64,000 nt of DNA from JAXGTD01 sp040775095. Its GTDB lineage: Bacteria; Pseudomonadota; Gammaproteobacteria; Chromatiales; Chromatiaceae. A program made the position numbers and the translations under genes. Of the stretch, positions 38,067-50,101 are shown one piece after another. A model generated the notes under the pieces. That model saw nothing but the letters and a program-made list of their open reading frames with translations, was not told the DNA's origin and did not search any database. The stretch covers positions 1 to 64,000 of the forward strand of contig JAXGTD010000004.1 of the NCBI GenBank assembly GCA_040775095.1, given 5' to 3'. Numbering within the stretch: the stretch's first letter is position 1; each line of letters opens with the position of its first letter.

Positions 38067-39056
38067 TCAGAGCCGACGAACCGTGACGGACGCACCGAAG
38101 CGGTCGAGGCCGCGAACCGAGCGCTCGGACCAGACCGGGTCGCGAGTGAATGCCACATCCAGGGCCAGGTCACGATAGAGGGGGCGCAGGCGCTCATAGA
38201 GGCGTGCGCGCACGACATCCTGACGCTCCGCGTCGAGGTCGCTGGCATCGTCCAGGACCCCATAGAATTGCACGTAGGCCAAACGCCCCAGACGCCCGAC
38301 CCGCAGCGTGTGCCCGCTCACCGGCACCTCCGACATGACATCGGCCAACACGCGCTCCACTGTCTCGCGCAACGCCTGAGCCGGCGCACGACCGATGATC
38401 GGCCACCGACTCCCGCGCAGGATATCGAACAGGGTTGGCAACAGCACGACCACCATCAGGACCACGGCCAGCTGATCGGCATGTCGGACCAGGTCGGCCT
38501 CGGGCGGCTGAAACAGCCGGACGAGACCGAACGTGACCACGATCACGCCCAGGATTCCGGCCAAGAGCAACCACTGCCGGGCCGCGCCACCGAGGATGAT
38601 CGAATCGCTACGTCGTGCCAGGCCGAACATGGAAATCCCGAACCCGAGACAGCCGGCGCCGGCAACGAGCGCGTAGCCCACCACCCGGGACATTGACACC
38701 AGCGTGCCACCGAGCAGCGCCGCCTGTGACGCGGCCACCAACGCCCACACGACGAGCATCGTGACCAACAGCCCCCTGGCAAACTGCAGCAACGGCCCGA
38801 GCGCGGCGTGACCGAAGGATAGATCCCCGTCATCGCGGGACTCGAGCCCCGGCGCAACGCGCAAGGCGGTCAAGCCGATCAATGCATCCGCGGTCCCCAA
38901 CATGCCGACGAGCAGAATGGCGTCCGACTCCAGCCAGAGCGAACAGCCGATGCCAGAGACCGCGAGGCAGAGACCCCCGAGGGCAGTGATGAGCATGCCA
39001 CGCTGCTCCAGACCCCGTCGCCGGGTGTCGTCGGTCGGGTCGTTCATCGCGGACAT
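38067..39056 (-). CDS. CDF-like membrane protein with lost metal ligands
   Basis: A 329-residue protein with about six helices and a C-terminal cytoplasmic domain. The loop LSFGHAALGPLLQFARGLLV corresponds to the HPFGHGKAE region of cation diffusion facilitators, and the C-terminal part to their dimerisation domain. The aspartates expected in helix 2 read as Gly and Thr (LLVGMLGTADAL), and the His/Asp of helix 5 read GGAARQWLLL. It is therefore probably not an ordinary metal exporter. ATG 39056 follows GAGGA; the longer frame to 39161 lacks one. Confidence 0.65.
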   Translation of the reverse strand: MSAMNDPTDDTRRRGLEQRGMLITALGGLCLAVSGIGCSLWLESDAILLVGMLGTADALIGLTALRVAPGLESRDDGDLSFGHAALGPLLQFARGLLVTMLVVWALVAASQAALLGGTLVSMSRVVGYALVAGAGCLGFGISMFGLARRSDSIILGGAARQWLLLAGILGVIVVTFGLVRLFQPPEADLVRHADQLAVVLMVVVLLPTLFDILRGSRWPIIGRAPAQALRETVERVLADVMSEVPVSGHTLRVGRLGRLAYVQFYGVLDDASDLDAERQDVVRARLYERLRPLYRDLALDVAFTRDPVWSERSVRGLDRFGASVTVRRL

Positions 39057-39546
39057 TGGCGTAGATTCCTCGAACTGAAAGCCGGGCGGGCTCGGCTTCA
39101 CGACCGATCGCCGTTGCATTGCCAGCACATCGATCGAGCTTGGGCGATCGGGGGGCCCCACAAAGGATACCCCGACGCGGGGGATTCATCATCGTGATCC
39201 ATGCATGGCGTGCCGCGGACAAGGGATCGGTACCGCGGCCCTGGCCTGTCGCGGCGCGGCCCTTCCTGGAGGTTCTCCAGCCGCTTACCCCGACTGAAAA
39301 ATGACCCAAATCAATCAAAAGACGACTCGTTGTGGTTTGGCCACAAGACATTTCGCATTGCAGTTCCTCGCGATTTGGCTATCCTAGACTTGAAGCCACG
39401 AGAATTGTTGTGTTTCCGATTATGTATCAATTGCACAACAGATCCTGTGCGAGACGACTGTTCGGGCGGTGTTCCCGGCAGCACATTATTTTGCGCGGGG
39501 CGTGCCGGCCACCGCTGGCCGCCCCCCGGACGGTGAGGGCAAGACG
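39057..39546. other. Intergenic region with AT-rich promoter segment
   Basis: About 490 bases. Bases 39300-39470 are strikingly AT-rich compared with their surroundings and hold the promoter candidate at 39358-39385. No gene-like frame was found. Confidence 0.45.
39358..39385 (+). promoter_or_regulatory. Promoter candidate for the 68-residue gene
   Basis: TTGCAG (39358-39363) and TATCCT (39380-39385) are separated by 16 bases in an AT-rich stretch. They would give a leader of about 155 bases. Confidence 0.35.
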
Positions 39547-39753
39547 ATGACACCGAGTCAAGATCGGGCCGTGTGGGAGCTCTGCCGGCAAGGCCTGCCG
39601 CTTGTTGCCGACGAGGCCGCCGCGACCTGGGCAAAGGGCGAGCGCTTCATGCTCGACCAGCAGGTTCGGGTGGCCCGAGAGGTCCACAAGCTGGTCGACA
39701 TGTGTAACTGGGAGGTCTACCTCGAGACAGCGTGGGAACGCGGTCGGCACTGA
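39547..39753 (+). CDS. Small protein of unknown function
   Basis: A 68-residue protein, not recognised. It is polar and probably helical, with five Trp (three in WELC, NWEV and TAWER), two Cys and no membrane segment. ATG 39547 has GAGGG eight bases upstream and follows an AT-rich promoter-like region, which argues that it is real. Its right neighbour is the second copy of the inverted-repeat element. Confidence 0.5.
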   Translation: MTPSQDRAVWELCRQGLPLVADEAAATWAKGERFMLDQQVRVAREVHKLVDMCNWEVYLETAWERGRH

Positions 39754-40309
39754 TCGCTGCCTTGGCACAGGGACCGGCCGGGTGCATCGTTTGTTCCTGA
39801 TTGCCTGGTCCACCTGCTTTCCCCTGCCCAGAGTCCCCCAAACGCGCCAAGGCAAGGCACGGTCCGCGGGGGAGCGTCGCCCCCTTCTCAACCTGCATAC
39901 AGCGGTTGCACGGCCCCAGGGTGGGTGTCGCCGGTTGTCTGGCAAGGCAGAAGCAGGCGCAATCGCCATTCTATTCCAACGAGCTCGAATACGGCCAGCC
40001 GCCGCGCGCTACATGCCATGGGGGTCATGGCGGCCCTCCCCCATGAGGCGTGCCGACGCCGGCCGATGTTCGCTGCATTTCGGCAGCGGGTTGCCTCGCG
40101 CCCATCGCGGTCAACCGGGGTTTCCAGGTTCAGGGGCCGTAACGCCACATGGGCCGGTTTGGGCATCGGCCTTCGGGCGCGGCAGGAAGCGCGCATCGAC
40201 GTTGTCGCGCGAGCTTGAAGCGGGCCGACGATTGCCACCCGCACGCCGGGCTCGGAGCGCTTTCCGCCTCGCCCGAACAGGTGAGATCGGACGCAATGGG
40301 GTATGGACC
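39754..40309. other. Region holding MITE-like copy 2
   Basis: About 555 bases between two small unknown genes. The element occupies 39888-40132. The remaining flanks show no gene or clear promoter. Confidence 0.5.
39888..40132. mobile_element. MITE-like element, copy 2
   Basis: A 245-base element beginning TCAACCTGCATAC and ending GTTTCCAGGTTCA; the ends are reverse complements at 10 of 13 positions. It shares 68 of 95 aligned bases with copy 1 at 36737 and a core CATGGGGG/CCCCCATG hairpin (40017-40024, 40038-40045). No coding capacity was recognised. Confidence 0.6.
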
Positions 40310-40759
40310 ATGCAGGACGGTTACCTCCTACTCGAGACCCATCCGGCACATCCTGGCCTGGTGCGGCTGCGCGCAAGCGATGCGACGAGCGGGATCCCGG
40401 CGACGGCACCGAGGCCGGGCGAGGGGGATCGCGACGCGATTGCGGCGCTACGCTACGCCGCTTCCTTCAACGATATCGACGCCGCCCTGATGCATTTTCA
40501 CGATGGTCTGCGTGGGTGCCTGGTCGACCTGAATGCACGGCTGTACCGGACCAGCATCGGCGAGGCCATCGCCGCCGCGGAGGCCATCGAGCTGGGCCAC
40601 CGGCGCCTGTATATCGACCCGGACCTCGCCGATGATCCGGATATCGCCGCGCGGATCGCGAGGCTGCGACGGCGCAACGCGCTCCGTGACCGGGTCTTCA
40701 CGGGTATCGGGGTGGCTGCCGTGACGCTGTGGGTGCTAACCAGCCTGCTTCGGCTGTAG
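40310..40759 (+). CDS. Unknown protein with C-terminal membrane anchor
   Basis: A 149-residue protein, not recognised. A soluble N-terminal part rich in Ala and acidic residues (GEAIAAAEAIELGHRR, DPDLADDPDIAARIARL) is followed by the basic RRRNALRDR and one helix (VFTGIGVAAVTLWVLTSLL) at the very end. This is a tail-anchored layout. ATG 40310 lies after GGGG; a longer in-frame start is possible. It is convergent with the Nudix gene, 26 bases apart. Confidence 0.55.
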   Translation: MQDGYLLLETHPAHPGLVRLRASDATSGIPATAPRPGEGDRDAIAALRYAASFNDIDAALMHFHDGLRGCLVDLNARLYRTSIGEAIAAAEAIELGHRRLYIDPDLADDPDIAARIARLRRRNALRDRVFTGIGVAAVTLWVLTSLLRL

Positions 40760-40785
40760 TGGACAGGCGCTCGCCCCCCCGGCCG

Positions 40786-41748
40786 TCAAGAGTGCCCTGG
40801 GCCGGGCCAAAGCCCGCGGATCGCGGCGATTCCCTGGCCGCCGTGGCGAAAGCTGCTATCCAGATCCTGGCGTCCGACGCCGCCGAGCGCATAGACGGGC
40901 ACGGACGCGGGCTCGACCAGGACACGGAACTGGCGCCAACCCAGTGGCCGCACATCGGGATGGCTCAGGGTTCTGCGAACCGGCGAGAGTAACGCGTAGT
41001 CGAGCCCAAGACGACCAGCCAACACGAGATCATCGCTGTTGTGGCACGAGGCGCCGACGAGCCGATCGTGCGGGAGGGGGCGCGTGCTCGTGGAGCGCAG
41101 CGCAGCGCAGCGCAGGTGCATCCCCGCCACCGGGAGGCGCGCCACCAGATCGGGGCGGCCACTGAGGATCAGCTTGGCGCCAAACCTCGCGCAGAGCACC
41201 TCGGCGCGCTCGGCCAGACGCGCGTAGTCGGGGTCGGACAACGCGTGGGCACGCAGCTGAACCAGGGCGATGCCCGAGTCGAGTGCACGCTCGAGTCGGC
41301 CTAGAAAATCCGCCGCATCGGTCGGCTCGGGACCGGTGATCAGATAGACCTCGGGCAGACGCAACGCCCCGATAATCGGCCGGTCAGCGGCGGGAAATCG
41401 GGCCGCTGCCATGTCATCCGGCCGTACCCAATCGATGGGCTGTCCCTCCCGGCCCCGGACCCTGCCCTGGTAGGCGCTGACCCGATGGACATCGAGCAGG
41501 ACCTGCTTGTCACCATAGTCATGGCGAACGCGGATCAGGGGACGCGAGGCGGTGACGCGGATACCGAGCTCTTCGGCGAGCTCCCGCGCCAGGCCCTGCT
41601 CGGGGGTCTCGCCGGGCTCGAGCTTGCCGCCCGGAAATTCCCAAAGCCCACCCTGGTGCACGCCGTCGGGACGCCTGGCGATCAGGATACGGCCGCAACC
41701 GTCTTCGATCGCGCCCGCGGCGACATGGATCGGCGGATTCGCGATCAT
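40786..41748 (-). CDS. Nudix hydrolase fused to a ThiE-like domain
   Basis: A 320-residue fusion. Residues 1-130 are a MutT-type Nudix domain with the full box GKLEPGETPEQGLARE...EELGI, so it likely removes oxidised nucleoside triphosphates such as 8-oxo-dGTP. Residues 133-315 resemble thiamine-phosphate synthase (VYLITGPEP, VQLRAHAL, GASCHN, VPVYALGGV). The substrate residues of true ThiE are altered: the Asp-Lys after VQLR is Ala-His, and SPVRRTLSHP replaces the usual GPxFPTxTK. Thiamine synthesis is therefore doubtful. The fusion is common in Gammaproteobacteria and often follows argJ. Confidence 0.85.
   Translation of the reverse strand: MIANPPIHVAAGAIEDGCGRILIARRPDGVHQGGLWEFPGGKLEPGETPEQGLARELAEELGIRVTASRPLIRVRHDYGDKQVLLDVHRVSAYQGRVRGREGQPIDWVRPDDMAAARFPAADRPIIGALRLPEVYLITGPEPTDAADFLGRLERALDSGIALVQLRAHALSDPDYARLAERAEVLCARFGAKLILSGRPDLVARLPVAGMHLRCAALRSTSTRPLPHDRLVGASCHNSDDLVLAGRLGLDYALLSPVRRTLSHPDVRPLGWRQFRVLVEPASVPVYALGGVGRQDLDSSFRHGGQGIAAIRGLWPGPGHS
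41095..41114. repeat. Four-unit GCGCA pentanucleotide repeat
   Basis: GCGCA is repeated four times inside the ThiE-like part of the Nudix fusion. Gain or loss of one unit would shift the reading frame of the last third of the protein. Confidence 0.8.
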
Positions 41749-41765
41749 CGCGGATCGGGTGACCC

Positions 41766-42962
41766 TCAGGTGCGGTATTCCGCGTTGATGCGAACGTAGT
41801 CGTAGGACAGGTCGCAGGTCAGCACCCGGGCGCTGGACTCGCCCCGACCGAGGGCGACGCGGATCGCGAAGCTGTCCTTCGCCATGACCTCCCGACCCTG
41901 CTCCTCCCGGTACCCGGTATCGCGCCCACCGCCAGAGACGATCGGCACGTCGTCGAGCCAGATCCTGATGCCGTCGACCGCCAGACCCTCGACGCCCGCG
42001 CGCCCAACCGCGGCCAGGATGCGGCCCCAGTTGGGATCACCCGCGAACAGGGCGGTCTTCACCAGCAGCGACCGGGCAATGGTGTCCGCGACCGTGCGCG
42101 CCTCACCTCCCGTCTTCGCCTCGGTGATCTCGATACGGACGAGCTTGGTCGCGCCCTCGCCGTCACGCACGATGGCCGTGGCCAGCTCCGCGCAGACCTC
42201 GCTCACGGCCGTCAGGAAGGCCTCTGACTGTTCGCCCATCGACGCATCGATGGCGGCATTGCCGAGGGCCCCGGACGCCGCGAGTACGCAGGCGTCGTTG
42301 GTCGACGTATCCCCATCGACGCTGATGCTATTGAAGGAGGCATCGACGGCGCGCTGCAGGCACCACTGCAGCAGTCCCCGCTCGACGGCCGCGTCGGTCG
42401 CGATGAAGGCCAGCATCGTGGCCATGTCCGGGTGGATCATCCCCGACCCTTTGGCCATCCCGGCCACCGTGGCGGTGCGCTCGCCGACCTGGAAGCAACG
42501 CACCGCGGTCTTGGGTACGGTGTCGGTGGTCATGATGGCCGCCGACGCCTCGGTCCAGCCGTCCTCACGCAGGTCGGAAAGCAGACCAGGCAGGGCAGCG
42601 GCGATCCGGTCCACCGGCAGATACTCGCCGATGACCCCGGTCGAAAACGGCAGGACCTCCTCGGGAAGACATCCGGCAAGCTCCGCCAGCGCGCGGCAAC
42701 AGGCCTCGGCGTCGGCCATGCCCCGGGCCCCGGTACCCGCATTGGCGTTCCCGGAGTTGATGAGCAGCCACAACGGCGGACGCTCGGCGAGGTGCGTCTT
42801 GGCCACGGTCACGGGCGCGGCACAGAACGCGTTGCGGGTGAAGGTCGCGGCGCAGGTTGCACCCGCGGGCAGAGACAGCAACACCAAATCCGGACGGTCT
42901 TGGTATCGAATCCCGGCCGCGCCACTGGCGAGGCGCACGCCGGGAACGGCATCGAATGTCAT
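41766..42962 (-). CDS. argJ: Bifunctional glutamate N-acetyltransferase / amino-acid acetyltransferase
   Basis: Transfers acetyl from N-acetylornithine to glutamate and can also make N-acetylglutamate, recycling the acetyl group in arginine synthesis. It has 398 residues. The self-cleavage site is MATML, with Thr182 as nucleophile, preceded by KGSGMIHPD. GDPNWGRI is the other family marker. ATG 42962 follows GGGAG. The Nudix fusion gene lies 17 bases downstream, so they are probably co-transcribed. Confidence 0.95.
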   Translation of the reverse strand: MTFDAVPGVRLASGAAGIRYQDRPDLVLLSLPAGATCAATFTRNAFCAAPVTVAKTHLAERPPLWLLINSGNANAGTGARGMADAEACCRALAELAGCLPEEVLPFSTGVIGEYLPVDRIAAALPGLLSDLREDGWTEASAAIMTTDTVPKTAVRCFQVGERTATVAGMAKGSGMIHPDMATMLAFIATDAAVERGLLQWCLQRAVDASFNSISVDGDTSTNDACVLAASGALGNAAIDASMGEQSEAFLTAVSEVCAELATAIVRDGEGATKLVRIEITEAKTGGEARTVADTIARSLLVKTALFAGDPNWGRILAAVGRAGVEGLAVDGIRIWLDDVPIVSGGGRDTGYREEQGREVMAKDSFAIRVALGRGESSARVLTCDLSYDYVRINAEYRT

Positions 42963-43048
42963 TGGCGATCTCCCTGGGGATGCGGGCCGCGGCCCGTCGA
43001 GGCCGGAGGGGTCAAACGCCCCGGCGCGACTGCACGAGCGCGCATTGC

Positions 43049-45856
<2,808 letters not shown>

Positions 45857-46103
45857 GGTGGACTGCGCCTTTTGGGGCTGAAAAAAATCCAGCTATGATA
45901 GCGAAAAGCGGATCCCGGCGCACAGAGCGCAAGACGCCGGGGCGCCCTCGAGCGGCCCCGGCGTAAGCGTGAGGAATGGCGGCGGCTCGGCGGGCCGCGG
46001 ATCTTCCGAGAGGATGGGAGGATCAACTCGCGGCCCGGGACCCGCGAGTCCCGGATCGCCCCATCCATGGCCCGGACGGGAGACGCTCTCGGGTAGCGTC
46101 TCC

Positions 46104-47027
46104 CTAGAGCTTCGCGATGCGCGAGCGCTCGCTTAAGTCCAGGTATCTCATCGGGTCGACCGCCTCTCCATTCCTGCGCACCTCGAAGTGGACATGAGGC
46201 CCGGTGGAGCGTCCCGTGGACCCGAGCTTGGCGATGACTTGCCCCTTATGGATCAGGTCGCCTTCGGTCACGATATTGCGCTGATTGTGCGCGTAGCGGG
46301 TCTCGAGTCCGTTTGCATGCCGGATCTCGACAATATTGCCATATCCATTCTTCCGTCCGGAGAAGACCACGAGCCCATCGGCCATGGCGACAATCTCGGA
46401 GCCGCGCTTCGCGGAGATGTCGATGCCCATGTGCATACTGCGTTTGCCCGTGATCGGGTGGCGGCGGAAACCAAACTTCGAGGTGACGACCCCACCGTTC
46501 GTCAATGGCCAGCCTTCAGGCACCGAATGGCTCTTCAGATCCCGCTCCATGATCAGTGTCTCGAGCAGGACCAGCTTACGCTTGCGGTCATCGAGCTCGG
46601 CCAGCACCTTCGCCAGATCCTGCGCCACCTCGTCAACGCGGTTCGGCCCGAATGGGCTCTTATCGGGCCCGCCCGCACCCGCCGGGGCCTCGAAGTCGAA
46701 CTCGTCGCTGTTCAGACCCGCCATCTCGACGAGCCGTTCTCCCAGGGCGTTCACCCGCATCACCTCGGCCTGCATCTCCCCGACCCGGGCCGCGATCGCA
46801 TCGATGCTCGCCTGCACCTCATCGGTCTGCGATGCGAGGGCGGCCCGCTCGATCGCGATCCTGGCCTCGGCCAGGTCCTCGCCGCCGGCGGTGGCGGCTG
46901 CTTCCGTAAGCCTGTACTTGCCGAGCCAGTAGCCCAGCCCGCCAGCACCGATTGCGATGATCATGATGACGAGCAGCAGCACGGAGCTGTAGCCTCGGTC
47001 GTTTCGCCTGTAGTTCTGACGTCGCAT
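46104..47027 (-). CDS. M23 family metallopeptidase, membrane-anchored
   Basis: A 307-residue envelope peptidoglycan hydrolase or its regulator. A single N-terminal helix (SVLLLVIMIIAIGAGGLGYW) anchors a coiled-coil segment (about 50-165). A LytM domain with VTSKFGFRRHPITGKRSMH, HMGIDIS and the catalytic HVHFEV follows. The zinc ligands His and Asp in these motifs are all present, so it can be active. ATG 47027 begins just before the helix. It lies between secA and the DUF721 gene. Confidence 0.9.
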   Translation of the reverse strand: MRRQNYRRNDRGYSSVLLLVIMIIAIGAGGLGYWLGKYRLTEAAATAGGEDLAEARIAIERAALASQTDEVQASIDAIAARVGEMQAEVMRVNALGERLVEMAGLNSDEFDFEAPAGAGGPDKSPFGPNRVDEVAQDLAKVLAELDDRKRKLVLLETLIMERDLKSHSVPEGWPLTNGGVVTSKFGFRRHPITGKRSMHMGIDISAKRGSEIVAMADGLVVFSGRKNGYGNIVEIRHANGLETRYAHNQRNIVTEGDLIHKGQVIAKLGSTGRSTGPHVHFEVRRNGEAVDPMRYLDLSERSRIAKL

Positions 47028-47202
47028 TATTCCCCCAACTTATCGTTCATCTGACGGTGGACGAGGCGATACCGCCGCGCACCCCACCTCATGCAATAAA
47101 ATCCGACTCACCGGTCTCCGGCGCCGCCGTCCGGACGAGACGTCACTGGCGCCGCTGGTGGCCTTGGAGCAAAACATTGACTAGCGCGAGTGCCTGACCC
47201 CG

Positions 47203-47649
47203 ATGAGTGAGCCGATCCGCCACATTCGCCGATTTCTGTGCCGCAGCGACCCGGTCGCGGCGCTGTTCGAGCAACTCGCACGAAACGAGCGCCTGCTTCA
47301 GCGCGTTCGCGACGCACTGCCGAGCGACGTGCAGCCGCACTGCCAGCACGTCGCTTTCGACGCGGGCCGGCTGACTGTACTAACTGATTCCCCCGTTTGG
47401 TTATCGCGGCTGAGGTTCTTGATGCCCCAGGTCGTTGCCACACTCCAGGCGGCTGAGATCAGGATCACCGACTCGCGTCTGCGAGTCGTGCCCATGCTGC
47501 CCACGGCATCCGAGCCGGAAGGCAAGGGCGCGACGGGCCTTTCGCCGCTGGCCGGCGCCTGTCTCCTCGAGGCCGCCAAGTCCGTCCAGGACCCGGCCCT
47601 CTCCGAGAGCCTGCGCCGCTTGGCGCGGCATGCCCACACAAGCGACTGA
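47203..47649 (+). CDS. DUF721 / DciA-type protein
   Basis: A 148-residue protein of the DUF721 family; its best-known members (DciA) help load the replicative helicase. The family core is present as LTVLTDSPVWLSRLRFLMPQ, then LRVVPM. An N-terminal helix-rich segment and a C-terminal variable tail surround it. It is on the plus strand, inside a minus-strand cluster between lpxC and the M23 gene. This placement is common in Gammaproteobacteria. ATG 47203 gives the expected length. Confidence 0.8.
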   Translation: MSEPIRHIRRFLCRSDPVAALFEQLARNERLLQRVRDALPSDVQPHCQHVAFDAGRLTVLTDSPVWLSRLRFLMPQVVATLQAAEIRITDSRLRVVPMLPTASEPEGKGATGLSPLAGACLLEAAKSVQDPALSESLRRLARHAHTSD

Positions 47650-47681
47650 CTTCGTGCCGCTCTTCTCATCAGGCGACCGGC

Positions 47682-48593
47682 TCAGGCGGCTGTCACCGGC
47701 TGGGCGTAGCTAATCGGCGCCTTGGAGCGGTCATCGAAGGTGACCTTTTCCCAGGCCTCCTCGTCGGCAATCAGGGCCCGCAGGAGCCGGTTGTTCAACG
47801 CGTGCCCGGACTTGTGACCCTGGAAGGCGCCGATCAACGAATAGCCCAGGAGATAGAGATCACCGATCGCGTCGAGGATCTTGTGCTTGACGAACTCGTC
47901 CTCGTAACGCAGGCCTTCCTCATTGAGCACACGGTAATCGTCAACGACGACCGCGTTGTCCATGCTGCCGCCGAGCGCCAGATTCTGTTGGCGCAGGATC
48001 TCGATGTCGCGCAGGAAGCCAAAAGTCCGTGCGCGGCTCACCTCCTTGACGAAGGATGTGGTCGAGAAATCGACCGAGGCGGACTGGACCCGGGATGCGA
48101 AGGCCGGATGATCGAAGTCGATCGAAAACGATACCTTGAACCCATCGAAAGGATCGAACCGTGCGAACTTGTCGCCGTCCTCGACGACGATGGGGCGCTT
48201 GATGCGAATAAAGCGCTTCGCGCGCGCCTGTTCCTCGATGCCCGCCGACTGGATCAGGAAGACGAACGGCCCCGAGCTTCCATCCATGATGGGGACCTCG
48301 GCCGCGCTGACGTCGACATAGGCATTATCGATGCCGAGTCCGGCGAAGGCAGACAGCAGGTGCTCGACCGTCGAGATCCGGGCATCGCCGTTGATCAGCG
48401 TCGTGGACAGACGGGTATCGCCCACGTTGGAGGGGCTGGCATGGATGTCGACAGGAGGGTCGAGATCGACACGACGGAACACGACACCGGTGTCCGGGGC
48501 GGCTGGCCGCAGGGTCAGATATACCTTCTCCCCGGTGTGCAAGCCGACCCCCGTCGCCCGGATCACGTTTTTCAACGTTCGCTGCCGGATCAT
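47682..48593 (-). CDS. lpxC: UDP-3-O-acyl-N-acetylglucosamine deacetylase
   Basis: Zinc enzyme for the committed step of lipid A synthesis, so the cell has an LPS outer membrane. It has 303 residues. The first 30 residues ([21 protein letters not shown]) match the family. [12 protein letters not shown] carries the first zinc His, and [17 protein letters not shown] the second His and an Asp. The ATG at 48593 has a GGGGGAA site. ftsZ is 239 bases upstream in transcription order. Confidence 0.96.
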   Translation of the reverse strand: MIRQRTLKNVIRATGVGLHTGEKVYLTLRPAAPDTGVVFRRVDLDPPVDIHASPSNVGDTRLSTTLINGDARISTVEHLLSAFAGLGIDNAYVDVSAAEVPIMDGSSGPFVFLIQSAGIEEQARAKRFIRIKRPIVVEDGDKFARFDPFDGFKVSFSIDFDHPAFASRVQSASVDFSTTSFVKEVSRARTFGFLRDIEILRQQNLALGGSMDNAVVVDDYRVLNEEGLRYEDEFVKHKILDAIGDLYLLGYSLIGAFQGHKSGHALNNRLLRALIADEEAWEKVTFDDRSKAPISYAQPVTAA

Positions 48594-48762
48594 GTCAATT
48601 CCCCCGTTCGCGTCGGCGCCCGGCCCGATGACTCTGGAGCCCCTAGCGTCGCAGTTGGTGCCAATCTGGAAATTTCGGAGACATGTGGCGCCCAGCCGAC
48701 GCGCCTCCTTACGGTTCCGCCAACATGTTAGGGTTTTCCCCGACTGTTATCAAGCACCGAAA

Positions 48763-48801
48763 TGCAATGCAAGCGACATCCTTGATTTCGCTTGCATTGC
48801 A
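48763..48801 (-). terminator. Strong 14-bp hairpin between ftsZ and lpxC
   Basis: Arms of 14 perfect base pairs (48763-48776 and 48788-48801, TGCAATGCAAGCGA and its complement) with an 11-base loop lie about 30 bases after the ftsZ stop. A second small palindrome CTAGG/CCTAG is at 48805-48820. There is no clear T-run on the minus strand. It may terminate, attenuate or process the ftsZ mRNA. Confidence 0.45.
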
Positions 48802-48832
48802 ACGCTAGGGTTTTTCCTAGGGCCGCCTGGGG

Positions 48833-50008
48833 TCAATCTGCCTGACGTCGCAGAAACGCCGGAATGTCCAGGTAGTCCAGATCGCCGCCGTCCGCATCCA
48901 GGGCCTGGCCACCTCCGGCCGCCGCGCGCTTGATGCGAGTGTATGTCGGCTGCTCCATGTTGCGGTAGTCCGGCTCGATACCCTGGTCGGTATCGGTGGG
49001 GACCAGACGCATCTTGGGTTCCATCGCGCCCTTGGCCAGACGCTCCGCCCGGCGTTCGCCAAGCCCGGTGGCGACGACCGTCACGCGCAGCTCGTCCTGG
49101 AGCTCCATATCGATGACGGTGCCGACGACGACGGTGGCCTCATCATCCGCGAAGTCCCGCACCGTGTTGCCAACCTCGTCGAACTCGCCAATCGAGAGCG
49201 AGGGCCCGGCGGTGATGTTGACCAGGATGCCCTTGGCGCCGGACAGATCGATGTCTTCCAGCAGCGGGCTGTTAATGGCCGATTCGGCCGCCTCGCGTGC
49301 GCGATTCTCGCCGGTCGCCGAGCCCGTGCCCATCATCGAGACACCCATCGCGGACATCACCGTTTTGACGTCGGCGAAGTCCACGTTGATCAGACCCGGG
49401 CGGGTGATCAGCTCGGCGATGCCCTGGGTCGCGTTCAGCAAGACGTCGTTGGCGGCCTTGAACGCGTCGAGCAGGGTCATCTGTTTGCCGAGCACGGCCA
49501 GCAGCTTCTCGTTGGGGATCGTGATCAGCGAGTCGACGTGCTTGCCCAGATCGCTGATGCCCTTTTCGGCGACCTTGGAGCGTTTACCGCCCTCGAACGG
49601 AAAGGGCTTGGTCACGACGGCGACGGTCAGGATGCCGAGCTCGCGAGCGACCTCCGCGACCACCGGGGCCGCACCGGTGCCGGTGCCCCCGCCCATGCCG
49701 GCAGTGATGAACACCATGTCGGCGCCGTCCAGGACATCCTTGATCCGGTCGCGATCCTCCTCGGCGGCGCGGCGTCCAACATCCGGGTCGGCCCCCGCGC
49801 CGAGCCCCTTGGTGATGCCGGCGCCGAGCTGCAGGATGGTCTTGACACGCGAATTCTCGAGTGCCTGCGCGTCGGTGTTGGCGCAGATGAAGTCCACGCC
49901 CTCGATATCGGCCTCGGCCATGTGGTTGACGGCGTTTCCGCCACCGCCACCGACGCCGATAACCTTGATAACCGCGGTCTGGGTCTGGGTATCCATGAGC
50001 TCGAACAT
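48833..50008 (-). CDS. ftsZ: Cell division GTPase FtsZ
   Basis: Tubulin homologue that forms the Z ring. It has 391 residues. The GTP-binding signature [10 protein letters not shown] is present, with NTDAQAL earlier and the T7 loop VDFADVKTV after it. A variable linker leads to the C-terminal conserved peptide [10 protein letters not shown], which binds FtsA and ZipA. ATG 50008 follows a GGGGG. FtsA is 93 bases upstream. Confidence 0.97.
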   Translation of the reverse strand: MFELMDTQTQTAVIKVIGVGGGGGNAVNHMAEADIEGVDFICANTDAQALENSRVKTILQLGAGITKGLGAGADPDVGRRAAEEDRDRIKDVLDGADMVFITAGMGGGTGTGAAPVVAEVARELGILTVAVVTKPFPFEGGKRSKVAEKGISDLGKHVDSLITIPNEKLLAVLGKQMTLLDAFKAANDVLLNATQGIAELITRPGLINVDFADVKTVMSAMGVSMMGTGSATGENRAREAAESAINSPLLEDIDLSGAKGILVNITAGPSLSIGEFDEVGNTVRDFADDEATVVVGTVIDMELQDELRVTVVATGLGERRAERLAKGAMEPKMRLVPTDTDQGIEPDYRNMEQPTYTRIKRAAAGGGQALDADGGDLDYLDIPAFLRRQAD

Positions 50009-50101
50009 CGTTTTTCCCCCACTATTCGGGTTGTTGGTTTGCTGCTACTGTCGTTCCCCTCGGGCCGCGGGGAGGGTCGGTCAGCCCGGACACTGCTGAG
50101 A

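Noticed and set aside
37499..38086. Open frames on both strands before feoA
   Set aside because: Low-complexity Arg/Pro/Gly composition and no family features. The feoA promoter lies in it.
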